From Fimbriimonadales bacterium (GTDB taxonomy: Bacteria > Armatimonadota > Fimbriimonadia > Fimbriimonadales > GBS-DC), in the NCBI GenBank assembly GCA_026416065.1, contig JAOAFW010000207.1, positions 1 to 5,330 on the forward strand: a DNA stretch of 5,330 nt, read 5' to 3'. Made by a program: the position numbers and the translations under genes. Each line of letters begins with the position of its first letter. The stretch's first letter is position 1. The notes under the pieces are model-generated. The model had not been told where the DNA came from and made no database searches. It saw only the letters and a list, made by a program, of their open reading frames with translations. Positions 1 to 5,330 of the stretch are shown here, piece by piece.

Positions 1-165
1 TCCGATTCGGTCATCCTCTCCCGTGCGGATGGCGCGCTCCAGCTCTGGCTGCTGCCCGCCCAATACCGACTGGTGTTCACCAAGGGCACGCGCACGGCGG
101 AACGCGCCGTGAACGTCACCAGCCTGACCCAGACGATTGATCTGGGCATCATCACGCTGCAGTAG
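1..165 (+). CDS. C-terminal end of a carboxypeptidase-regulatory-like (beta-sandwich) domain protein, 5' truncated
   Basis: The window opens inside this gene. Frame 1 is open from the first base to the TAG at 163-165 and gives 54 residues. The pattern is alternating hydrophobic residues (LQLWLLPAQYRLVF), a short charged turn (KGTRTAERA), then VNVT and the ending DLGIITLQ. In carboxypeptidase-regulatory-like and CnaB-like domains, a 'P-x-Y-x-L' strand followed by a final 'dlG-x-i-x-L' strand is the usual C-terminal edge. Such domains usually sit at the end of secreted, cell-surface or outer-membrane proteins, so an extracytoplasmic protein is plausible. No signal peptide or catalytic part is visible because the 5' end is missing. 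The fold call rests on a short pattern and the function of the whole protein is unknown. It ends 32 bp before the next gene, with no obvious terminator between, so read-through into the glycosyltransferase gene is possible. Confidence 0.6.
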   Translation, partial: SDSVILSRADGALQLWLLPAQYRLVFTKGTRTAERAVNVTSLTQTIDLGIITLQ

Positions 166-197
166 GAACTTGAGCTTGGGGCGCGAACTGGGACATC

Positions 198-1418
198 GTG
201 CGTGTGGTGATGCTTTCTTGGGAATACCCCCCGCGTATTGTGGGGGGTATCGCGCGCCACGTACAGGAGCTGTCTGAAGCGATGGCGGCGCAGGGCGTGG
301 AGGTGCATGTCATCACAGCCACCCACCCCGACGCACCCGACGAGGCGATAGTGAACGGGGTCTTTCTACATCGGATTGGCGCCCCGCCTTCACCCCATGG
401 TGACTTCTTAGAAGGCGTGTACGCCATGAACGCCGCGTTCGAAGCCCGCGCCGACGCCTTAGTACGAGATTGGCTACGCGGAAAGCCCGCCCGTGTCCAG
501 CGTGAGGCGATCTTGCTCCATGCCCACGACTGGCTCGCCCATCCCGCCGCCAAAGCCATCAAACACCGCTATAAACTCCCCATGATAGCCACCATCCACG
601 CCACCGAATATGGCAGGCACGGCGGCATCCACTCCGCTCTCTCACGCGCCATCAGCCACATCGAGTGGGAACTCAGCTACGAGGCATGGCGCGTTATTGT
701 CTGTAGCGAGTTTATGCGGAGCGAGGTACAGCATGCCCTGAACACCCCATACGACAAAATCGACGTCGTTCCCAACGGGATTCGCGCTGAGAAGTTCCAG
801 TTCGAATTTCCCGAAACGGAACGTGCCGCCTTCCGAGCGCGGTTTGCTCAGCCAGACCAGCCGCTCCTCTTCTTCGTCGGGCGCATGGTGCGCGAGAAAG
901 GGGTGCAGATTTTGCTGCAGGCGATGCCTATTGTATGCGCAACGCTTCCCAATGCCAAACTTGTGATTGTAGGCGGCGGCTACCGGGCGCATCTGGAGGA
1001 GTTCGTGCGTTTCTGCCACTTGGAGCAGGCGGTGCAGTTCACAGGGTTCATTCCCGACGCCGAGCTGCTCAAACTCTATCGTGTGGTGGATGTGGCTGTC
1101 TACCCCAGTTTGTACGAACCTTTCGGTATCGTGGCGTTAGAGGCTATGGCGGCGGGCGCACCTGTGGTTGTCTCCGATGCAGGCGGTCTCAGGGAGGTCG
1201 TGCGTCATGAGGAGACGGGGATCGTCACCTGGGCAGGCAACGCGGAAAGCCTCGCTTGGGGCATCCTGCGCGTGTTGCAAGACCTCGATGCCACACGCCG
1301 CCGCGCTCACAACGCCCTCAAAACGGTTCAACGTGAGTTCAACTGGCAACGCATCGCCAAGCAGACACGGCAGGTCTATCAGCGCGTGTGGGCAGAATTT
1401 CAACTAACTGCTTGGTGA
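198..1418 (+). CDS. GT4 family glycosyltransferase, glycogen-synthase-like
   Basis: This 406-residue GT-B fold enzyme of family GT4 would transfer a sugar from a nucleotide-sugar donor with retention of configuration, in the cytoplasm. The N-terminal acceptor domain begins with SWEYPPRIVGG (7-17), the equivalent of the Gly-rich loop of GlgA. It also has HAHDW (108-112) and ATIHATEYGR (131-140), both typical of the glycogen/starch synthase branch. The C-terminal donor domain starts after VVPNGI (190-195). It carries VGRMVREKG (227-235) with the expected phosphate-binding Arg229 and Lys234, a GGG turn (259-261), and the E-x7-E element EPFGIVALE (Glu307, Glu315). The GTG at 198 is chosen because it supplies the whole first beta strand (MRVVML); the ATG four codons later would cut it. 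No strong ribosome binding site precedes it. The substrate cannot be read from sequence: alpha-glucan synthesis and exopolysaccharide assembly are both possible. The neighbouring polysaccharide genes favour the latter weakly. Confidence 0.9.
   Translation: MRVVMLSWEYPPRIVGGIARHVQELSEAMAAQGVEVHVITATHPDAPDEAIVNGVFLHRIGAPPSPHGDFLEGVYAMNAAFEARADALVRDWLRGKPARVQREAILLHAHDWLAHPAAKAIKHRYKLPMIATIHATEYGRHGGIHSALSRAISHIEWELSYEAWRVIVCSEFMRSEVQHALNTPYDKIDVVPNGIRAEKFQFEFPETERAAFRARFAQPDQPLLFFVGRMVREKGVQILLQAMPIVCATLPNAKLVIVGGGYRAHLEEFVRFCHLEQAVQFTGFIPDAELLKLYRVVDVAVYPSLYEPFGIVALEAMAAGAPVVVSDAGGLREVVRHEETGIVTWAGNAESLAWGILRVLQDLDATRRRAHNALKTVQREFNWQRIAKQTRQVYQRVWAEFQLTAW
224..250 (+). repeat. Perfect 9-bp inverted repeat (C6/G6 hairpin) near the start of the GT4 gene
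   Basis: ATACCCCCC (224-232) is the exact reverse complement of GGGGGGTAT (242-250), with a 9-nt spacer. In RNA the stem could extend inward by G233-U241, C234-G240 and G235-U239, leaving a 3-nt loop. It begins 26 nt after the first base of the GTG start and covers codons 9-18, the conserved YPPRIVGG motif. The Pro-Pro and Gly-Gly codons alone could produce the C and G runs, so a regulatory role is only a possibility. Confidence 0.6.
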
Positions 1419-1425
1419 TTCACTT

Positions 1426-1450
1426 TTGCTTACCTGCTTTAGGCTATAAT
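1426..1450 (+). promoter_or_regulatory. Candidate sigma-70-type promoter upstream of the dehydrogenase gene
   Basis: A perfect -10 hexamer TATAAT lies at 1445-1450, in the one AT-rich patch between two genes. It is 38 bp before the ATG at 1489, which would give a leader of about 30 nt. The -35 side is poor. TTGCTT (1426-1431) matches TTG of the consensus but leaves a 13-bp spacer, and TTCACT (1419-1424) matches 4 of 6 but leaves 20 bp. No TGn extension precedes the -10. If real, this promoter would drive the dehydrogenase and the glycosyltransferases behind it, separately from the GT4 gene upstream. Confidence 0.45.
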
Positions 1451-1455
1451 ATAGC
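1443..1455. repeat. 13-bp palindrome GCTATA-A-TATAGC enclosing the -10 box
   Basis: GCTATA (1443-1448) and TATAGC (1450-1455) are perfect reverse complements around a single central A at 1449. The palindrome fully covers the TATAAT hexamer. Such symmetry over a -10 can be an operator half-site pair, but it is short and could be chance in an AT-rich patch. No second copy was seen in the window. Confidence 0.4.
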
Positions 1456-1488
1456 TGGCGATGTGGAACAACGCTTCTGGCGGTGACT

Positions 1489-2805
1489 ATGCGAGTTAGC
1501 ATTTTCGGACTGGGTTATGTGGGAGCCGTTTCGGCGGCGTGTCTGGCGCGGGAAGGACACACCGTCGTCGGCGTCGACGTAGACCCCTACAAGTTAGACC
1601 TCATGCGCCAGGGCAAAGCTCCCATCGTAGAAAAAGACCTCGAACCGTTTCTGCAACAAGCCGTTGAGTCAGGACGGCTGACTGTGACAAACGACGCTAC
1701 CGAAGCGGTTCATGATACTGAAATCTCCTTGCTCTGCGTAGGCACGCCCAGCAAGGAGAACGGCGACCTGCGCACGGACTACCTGGAGCGCGTGGCACAG
1801 CAGATTGGCAACGCGCTGCGCACGAAATCGCAATACCATATCGTGGTTATTCGAAGTACGATTCTGCCGGGTACCGCAGAGGAGGTCGTACTACCGGTTC
1901 TCGAGGAGGCATCGGGCAAGCGGGTTAACGAGGGCTTCGGGCTGGCAGTGAACCCCGAATTCCTGCGCGAGGGCACAGCCATCGCCGATTTCTACGACCC
2001 ACCGTTCACAGTCGTGGGTGCGCTGCGCGAATCGGACGCCGAGACCGTCGCTTCCCTGTACGAGAATGTGAGGGCGCAGCTATTTTTAGTGTCCATCCGC
2101 ACCGCAGAGATGGTTAAGTACGCCTGCAACGCTTTCCATGCGCTGAAGATTACTTTTGCGAACGAACTGGGGATGCTGTGCAAGGCGGAGGGCATCGACA
2201 GCCATGAGGTAATGCGTGTCTTCTGCGCTGATACAAAACTCAACATTTCTCCGAAGTACCTCTTGCCCGGATTCGCGTTCGGGGGTTCATGTCTGCCCAA
2301 AGACCTGCGCGCGCTCACTCATCGGGCACGCTTCCACGACCTGCAACTACCCATGCTGGAAGCGATCCTGCCCAGCAACCGCCATCAGGTTGAAGAGACT
2401 GTCAAAGCCATCGTGCGGCTGCGCAAGCGCAAGATTGGACTGTTTGGGCTCTCATTTAAGCCCGGCACCGATGACCTGCGCGAAAGCCCGTTGGTTGAAC
2501 TTGCTGAGCAGCTCATAGGCAAGGGCTATCGGCTACTCGTTCACGACCCGAATGTCTCGTATGCCGCGTTGCACGGCTCGAACAAGGCGTTTATCGAGCG
2601 TGAAATCCCGCACATCCACGAAATCCTGCGCGAGGACGCGCGTGAAGTGATTCAGCACGCCGAAGTGCTTGTGATTGGACATCTCAGTTCCGCAGCCCGC
2701 GAAGCGATTCGGGCGGAGCACCGCCCCAACCAAGTCATCGTCGACCTCGCCCGCGCGCTGACACCCGATGAACTGCGAGGAACCTATGTCGGATTGTACT
2801 GGTAA
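1489..2805 (+). CDS. algD: GDP-mannose / UDP-glucose 6-dehydrogenase family protein, AlgD-like
   Basis: This cytoplasmic NAD-dependent enzyme oxidises C6 of a nucleotide hexose in two steps to the uronic acid, most likely GDP-mannose to GDP-mannuronate. From the ATG it has 438 residues; AlgD has about 436. The N-terminal Rossmann domain has GLGYVG (7-12), Asp30 for the NAD ribose, VGTPSKENGDL (84-94), RSTILPGT (122-129, Thr124) and NPEFLREGTA (155-164, Glu161). The central helix domain has KYACNAFHA (210-218) and then GFAFGGSCLPKD (261-272) with catalytic Cys268. The C-terminal nucleotide-binding domain has FKPGTDDLRESP (323-334) and ends in GLYW, like AlgD's GICW. These numbers coincide with Pseudomonas AlgD as I recall it, which supports the ATG at 1489 over the in-frame GTG at 1483. 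GGCGGTG (1479-1485) is a fair ribosome binding site for the ATG. Position 259 is Leu where I recall AlgD having Arg, so a UDP-glucose substrate is not excluded. Confidence 0.9.
   Translation: MRVSIFGLGYVGAVSAACLAREGHTVVGVDVDPYKLDLMRQGKAPIVEKDLEPFLQQAVESGRLTVTNDATEAVHDTEISLLCVGTPSKENGDLRTDYLERVAQQIGNALRTKSQYHIVVIRSTILPGTAEEVVLPVLEEASGKRVNEGFGLAVNPEFLREGTAIADFYDPPFTVVGALRESDAETVASLYENVRAQLFLVSIRTAEMVKYACNAFHALKITFANELGMLCKAEGIDSHEVMRVFCADTKLNISPKYLLPGFAFGGSCLPKDLRALTHRARFHDLQLPMLEAILPSNRHQVEETVKAIVRLRKRKIGLFGLSFKPGTDDLRESPLVELAEQLIGKGYRLLVHDPNVSYAALHGSNKAFIEREIPHIHEILREDAREVIQHAEVLVIGHLSSAAREAIRAEHRPNQVIVDLARALTPDELRGTYVGLYW
2777..2781 (+). promoter_or_regulatory. Ribosome binding site deciding the start of the overlapping GT4 gene
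   Basis: GAGGA lies inside the end of the dehydrogenase gene, 4 nt before the ATG at 2786. The alternative in-frame ATG at 2768 has no such motif and would add six residues (MNCEEP) unlike the family. The position implies translational coupling, with ribosomes finishing the dehydrogenase re-initiating within the 20-bp overlap. Confidence 0.6.
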
Positions 2806-4000
2806 GCCGAAAGGGAGAGTGCTGATTCTGGTGGAGAACCTGCCCGTGCCGATGGACCGGCGTGTGTGGCAAGAGTCCCTCGCGCTCACGGAAGCAGGCT
2901 ACGAGGTCTCCGTCATCTCGCCACGCCCCCAGGAGGAGCCAGAATATATACAGCTGGAGGGCGTGCATCTCTATCGCTATCCCCTGCCTCCGCCCACTAA
3001 GAGCGTGCTGAGCTTCCTGTACGAGTTCTCCTACTGCTGGCTGCACACATGGCGACTCGCGCGGCGCGTGTGGAAAGAGCGCGGCTTCGATGTGATTCAG
3101 ACATGCAACCCACCCGACACCTTCTGGCTCATCGGGCGCCACTACAAACGCAAGGGGGTCAAATTCGTGTTCGACCAACACGATTTGTGTCCCGAGCTGT
3201 ACGAGTCACGCTTCAACCGTCGGGGCTTTTTCCACAAGGGGCTGCTGTGGCTGGAGAAACAAACCTACCGCACCGCCGACGCCGTGATTGCCACGAACGA
3301 ATCGTATCGGCGTGTGGCGATGGAGCGCGGAGGCATACCGCCCGACCGCATCGCGATTGTGCGTAGCGGACCCTTAGCCAGCCGATTTCAGCGCGTGGAA
3401 CCTGACCCTGCGCTCAAGCGCGGGCGCAAGTATCTGGGCGTGTATCTGGGCGTGATGGGCGCACAGGACGGCGTGGACTACCTGCTGCGCGCGATTAGCC
3501 ATGTTGTACACACCTTCGGCTACAAAGATTGCCACTTCGCGTTGATTGGCGGGGGCGATATGTACCCCGACCTCGTGCAGCTGTCCAAAGAGTTGAACCT
3601 GACCGAGTTCGTAGAATTCACAGGGCGCATCCCCGACGCCGACCTGTTGCGTTATTTCAGTACCGCCGACCTCGCGCTCGCGCCCGACCCCAAAAACCCG
3701 CTCAATGATGTCTCCACGATGAATAAAGTGATCGAGTATATGGCGGTGGGACTGCCGATTGTATCGTTCGACCTGAAAGAGTCGCGTTTCTCGGCACAGG
3801 ACGCAGCAGTCTATATCCCCGACAACGACGAGAAAGCCTTCGCACAAGCGATTATTGACCTGTTGAATAATCCCGACAGGCGCGCACAGATGGGCGCGTT
3901 CGGGCGCAAACGATTTTTAGATTGCCTCAGCTGGGAACACAGCCGCGAGAAACTAATAGAGTTTTATGACAACCTGCTGGGCTGCGGGCGCGGTAAGTAG
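2786..4000 (+). CDS. GT4 family glycosyltransferase of the ENLPVPxDRR type
   Basis: This 404-residue cytoplasmic GT-B glycosyltransferase probably adds one sugar to a lipid-linked polysaccharide intermediate. The acceptor domain opens with RVLILVENLPVPMDRRVW (11-28), the signature strand and loop of this subgroup. It also holds QTCNPPDTFW (105-114) and FDQHDLCPELY (129-139). The donor domain follows VRSGP (192-196) and contains YLGVMGAQDGVD (220-231), GGGD (255-258), FTGRIPDADLLRY (278-290), and NDVSTMNKVIEYMAVG (307-322) with Glu317. The usual GT4 'GR-x4-K' phosphate-binding pair is replaced by GAQDG. I recall this as a subgroup trait rather than damage. The start at 2786 is preferred because GAGGA precedes it; an ATG at 2768 would add six residues. 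It overlaps the dehydrogenase by 20 bp and lies 9 bp before the next glycosyltransferase, so one operon is likely. Donor and acceptor cannot be read; the uronic acid made by the neighbouring dehydrogenase is an inferred candidate donor. Confidence 0.9.
   Translation: MSDCTGKPKGRVLILVENLPVPMDRRVWQESLALTEAGYEVSVISPRPQEEPEYIQLEGVHLYRYPLPPPTKSVLSFLYEFSYCWLHTWRLARRVWKERGFDVIQTCNPPDTFWLIGRHYKRKGVKFVFDQHDLCPELYESRFNRRGFFHKGLLWLEKQTYRTADAVIATNESYRRVAMERGGIPPDRIAIVRSGPLASRFQRVEPDPALKRGRKYLGVYLGVMGAQDGVDYLLRAISHVVHTFGYKDCHFALIGGGDMYPDLVQLSKELNLTEFVEFTGRIPDADLLRYFSTADLALAPDPKNPLNDVSTMNKVIEYMAVGLPIVSFDLKESRFSAQDAAVYIPDNDEKAFAQAIIDLLNNPDRRAQMGAFGRKRFLDCLSWEHSREKLIEFYDNLLGCGRGK
2832..2850 (+). repeat. Copy 1 of a 19-nt direct repeat shared by the two paralogous GT4 genes
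   Basis: The 19 bases encoding most of the ENLPVP motif are identical to bases 5267-5285. The flanking bases then diverge, mostly between synonymous or similar codons. It marks paralogy of the two genes rather than a mobile or regulatory repeat. Confidence 0.75.
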
Positions 4001-4009
4001 AGAGCAACG

Positions 4010-5203
4010 ATGAGGAAGCTAATTCTGGCGTACGCAGGGGACTTCGCCGAGTATCCGATGGGCGGCGTGCTGGAGTACACGAAAAACTTCAGCCGCTATG
4101 CTCCCGTCGAACTCTACTGCGTCGGCATTACGACCGACCCCGAGCTGCCCCTGCGCCAGTGGACAACGGTGAAGATTAAGGAGGTGGAGCGTCCGTTCCT
4201 GCCCCTGCTCTACGTGGACGACGAGAAGCAACGCCGCTCGAGAATCCCGCTCAACTTCAAATTCCTGAACGCCTTGAAGCGTCAAAAGGCGGAGTTTCTA
4301 CGGATGGGCGCGGCGATTTACATCCAGCGTGCGGAACACGGACTGGCGTTTATGCACGACGATGTACCCCTGTTCTTCAACACGCATGGACAGTCGGCGT
4401 TCTTTGAGCAGTGGAAGTCGCACCCGCTATTCCGTTGGCGCGCGTTTCGGGCGTGGTTTGCACGGATGGAGGCGCGCGTGATTGCTCGTGCGCAGGGCGT
4501 GTTCACCATTAGCCCCGCCGATTATGAGTATTATGTAAATAAGTTCCCTCAGCACGCCGAGAAGATCCACTACACCCCGCTGGGTATCGAGATCGACGAA
4601 TACACTCCGCCCACCGAGCGTGAGGAAGGCGCACCGCAGATACTGTTCGTGGGCAGGCTGGACGCCTCCAAGGGACTGGAACTGTTAATTGCGGGCTTTG
4701 CCCGGTTCCGCGCGCGGTTCCCCGACGCAACGCTCACGATTGTCGGCGGTTCGCACGATTTCAACCCGGTGGAAACCGAAGTACGCAACGCCATCCAGCA
4801 AAATGGCGTCTCAGACTCCGTGGTGATGACGGGCTTGCTCCCGCGCGCGGCGATTCTGCCGTATTATCATCGGGCGGATGTGTTCGTGATGACCTCGCTG
4901 TGGGAGGGACTGCCCACTGCCTTGCTGGAGGCGTTGGCATGTGGCGTGCCTGCTGTTGTGACGAATGCCGGCGGAATGCCCGCCGTTGTCAGGGACGACG
5001 TGAGCGGCTATGTGCTGACCGAGCGCGACCCCACGCGATTAGCCGACTTGATGGAACGCGCTTATCTCAATCGGGAGCGACTAAGCCTTGAAGCCCGTCG
5101 CACAGCGGAGCAATACTCGATTCGGGCGCACGCAGAGCGTGTGTCCCAGCTGATGGGGCTGACGCCGACCCCAATGCCTGTCGCGCAGGAGTTAGTATGC
5201 TGA
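4010..5203 (+). CDS. GT4 family glycosyltransferase (canonical type)
   Basis: This 397-residue GT-B retaining glycosyltransferase is probably cytoplasmic or loosely membrane-associated and acts in the same polysaccharide pathway. The acceptor domain has MGGVLEYT (17-24), IYIQRAEHG (103-111) and FFNTHGQS (122-129), where His126 sits at the position of the acceptor-site histidine of other GT4 enzymes. The donor domain follows YTPLGIE (188-194). It has VGRLDASKG (214-222) with the expected Arg216 and Lys221, IVGG (244-247), and the E-x7-E element EGLPTALLE (Glu299, Glu307). This is followed by ACGVPAVVTNAGGMPAVV (310-327). The ATG at 4010 starts the first beta strand directly. GAGAG just upstream is a modest ribosome binding site, and the gap to the previous stop is 9 bp. 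The C-terminus carries a short Pro/Thr-rich tail (385-390). It differs clearly from the two ENLPVP-type enzymes on either side, so it probably makes a different linkage. Sugar specificity is not predictable from sequence. Confidence 0.9.
   Translation: MRKLILAYAGDFAEYPMGGVLEYTKNFSRYAPVELYCVGITTDPELPLRQWTTVKIKEVERPFLPLLYVDDEKQRRSRIPLNFKFLNALKRQKAEFLRMGAAIYIQRAEHGLAFMHDDVPLFFNTHGQSAFFEQWKSHPLFRWRAFRAWFARMEARVIARAQGVFTISPADYEYYVNKFPQHAEKIHYTPLGIEIDEYTPPTEREEGAPQILFVGRLDASKGLELLIAGFARFRARFPDATLTIVGGSHDFNPVETEVRNAIQQNGVSDSVVMTGLLPRAAILPYYHRADVFVMTSLWEGLPTALLEALACGVPAVVTNAGGMPAVVRDDVSGYVLTERDPTRLADLMERAYLNRERLSLEARRTAEQYSIRAHAERVSQLMGLTPTPMPVAQELVC
5187..5191 (+). promoter_or_regulatory. Ribosome binding site for the 3'-truncated GT4 gene
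   Basis: AGGAG stands 5 nt before the ATG at 5197, inside the end of the previous gene. It is the clearest Shine-Dalgarno sequence in the window. With the 7-bp gene overlap it argues for translational coupling. Confidence 0.7.
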
Positions 5204-5330
5204 AAGAGTCCGAAGTGGAGCGTGTACCCACGCTCGAGGAACAACCCCGAAGGGTGCTGCTGGTACTGGAGAACCTGCCCGTGCCACATGACCGTCGCAT
5301 GTGGCAGGTAGCGACTTCATTGCGCCGCGC
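5197..5330 (+). CDS. N-terminal end of a second ENLPVPxDRR-type GT4 glycosyltransferase, cut by the window edge
   Basis: Only the first 44 codons and two bases are in the window. After a polar lead of about 17 residues (MLKESEVERVPTLEEQ and on) comes RRVLLVLENLPVPHDRRMW (18-36). This is the same first strand and loop as the glycosyltransferase starting at 2786: over the 24-residue block from RVL to the conserved Leu, 15 positions are identical. It is therefore a paralog of that enzyme, probably a GT-B sugar transferase of about 400 residues in the same pathway. The ATG at 5197 is chosen for the AGGAG 5 nt upstream. The gene overlaps the stop of the preceding gene by 7 bp, so it is likely the next cistron of the same operon. 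The donor domain and catalytic residues lie outside the window and cannot be judged. Confidence 0.85.
   Translation, partial: MLKESEVERVPTLEEQPRRVLLVLENLPVPHDRRMWQVATSLRR
5267..5285 (+). repeat. Copy 2 of the 19-nt direct repeat shared by the paralogous GT4 genes
   Basis: Identical to bases 2832-2850 and in the same codon phase within the ENLPVP motif. This is most simply explained by gene duplication with codon conservation. Confidence 0.75.

Noticed and set aside
166..197. Possible terminator between the first partial gene and the first GT4 gene
   Set aside because: I found no convincing stem-loop followed by a T run in these 32 bases.
152..562. 136-codon open frame on the minus strand
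   Set aside because: It is opposite the conserved N-terminal domain of the first GT4 gene, is rich in Ser/Ala/Thr/Arg, and shows no family motif.
642..1019. 125-codon open frame on the minus strand
   Set aside because: It is fully opposite the VPNGI and VGRMVREKG regions of the first GT4 gene and has no motif of its own.
1483..1488. GTG start two codons upstream for the dehydrogenase
   Set aside because: The ATG at 1489 gives the family's usual N-terminus (MRVSIFGLGYVG), aligns residue numbers with AlgD, and has GGCGGTG in front. The GTG is itself part of that motif.
1572..1579. CGTCGACG palindrome in the dehydrogenase gene
   Set aside because: It is an 8-bp palindrome within codons for the conserved GVDVD strand and is expected by chance in GC-rich coding DNA.
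2768..2785. Longer N-terminus for the GT4 gene using the ATG at 2768
   Set aside because: There is no ribosome binding site before it. The added residues are outside the family's first strand, whereas the ATG at 2786 has GAGGA at a workable distance.
2735..3181. 148-codon open frame on the minus strand
   Set aside because: It spans the dehydrogenase/GT4 junction on the opposite strand, has no recognisable domain and conflicts with two well-supported genes.
3374..3847. 157-codon open frame on the minus strand
   Set aside because: It lies wholly opposite the conserved donor domain of the GT4 gene at 2786-4000. Its translation is rich in His, Val and Gln with no recognisable motif. Such frames are common opposite GC-rich coding sequence.

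Overview
The window is a 5.3 kb, plus-strand-only stretch of a polysaccharide biosynthesis locus from a bacterium of moderately high GC (about 60 % by eye). The lineage cannot be fixed from these bases. The GC level, the GTG start, the tight gene packing and the style of the GT4 enzymes recall Armatimonadota, Chloroflexota or similar deep-branching, often thermophilic groups. This is a low-confidence inference. Every gene in view belongs to a well-known family, and I see no mobile element, tRNA, rRNA or CRISPR array.

Layout: (1) bases 1-165 hold the last 54 codons of a protein whose end looks like a carboxypeptidase-regulatory-like beta-sandwich domain. (2) After 32 bp comes a glycogen-synthase-like GT4 glycosyltransferase (198-1418, GTG start). 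(3) A short gap (1419-1488) contains a perfect TATAAT inside a 13-bp palindrome, the best promoter candidate here. (4) Next is an AlgD-like GDP-mannose/UDP-glucose 6-dehydrogenase (1489-2805) whose key residues fall at the same numbers as in Pseudomonas AlgD. (5) A GT4 of the 'ENLPVPxDRR' type (2786-4000) overlaps it by 20 bp. (6) A third, more canonical GT4 (4010-5203) follows after 9 bp. (7) The 5' end of a second 'ENLPVPxDRR' GT4 (from 5197, cut by the window edge) overlaps the previous gene by 7 bp.

How the genes work together (inference): the dehydrogenase would make a nucleotide-activated uronic acid, most likely GDP-mannuronate by sequence resemblance. The three downstream glycosyltransferases, translationally coupled or nearly so, would build a uronic-acid-containing exopolysaccharide or capsule repeat unit. 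No alginate-type synthase (Alg8/Alg44), flippase, polymerase or initiating transferase is in view, so this does not look like a classical alginate operon. The first glycosyltransferase may sit in a separate transcription unit, because the promoter candidate lies between it and the dehydrogenase.
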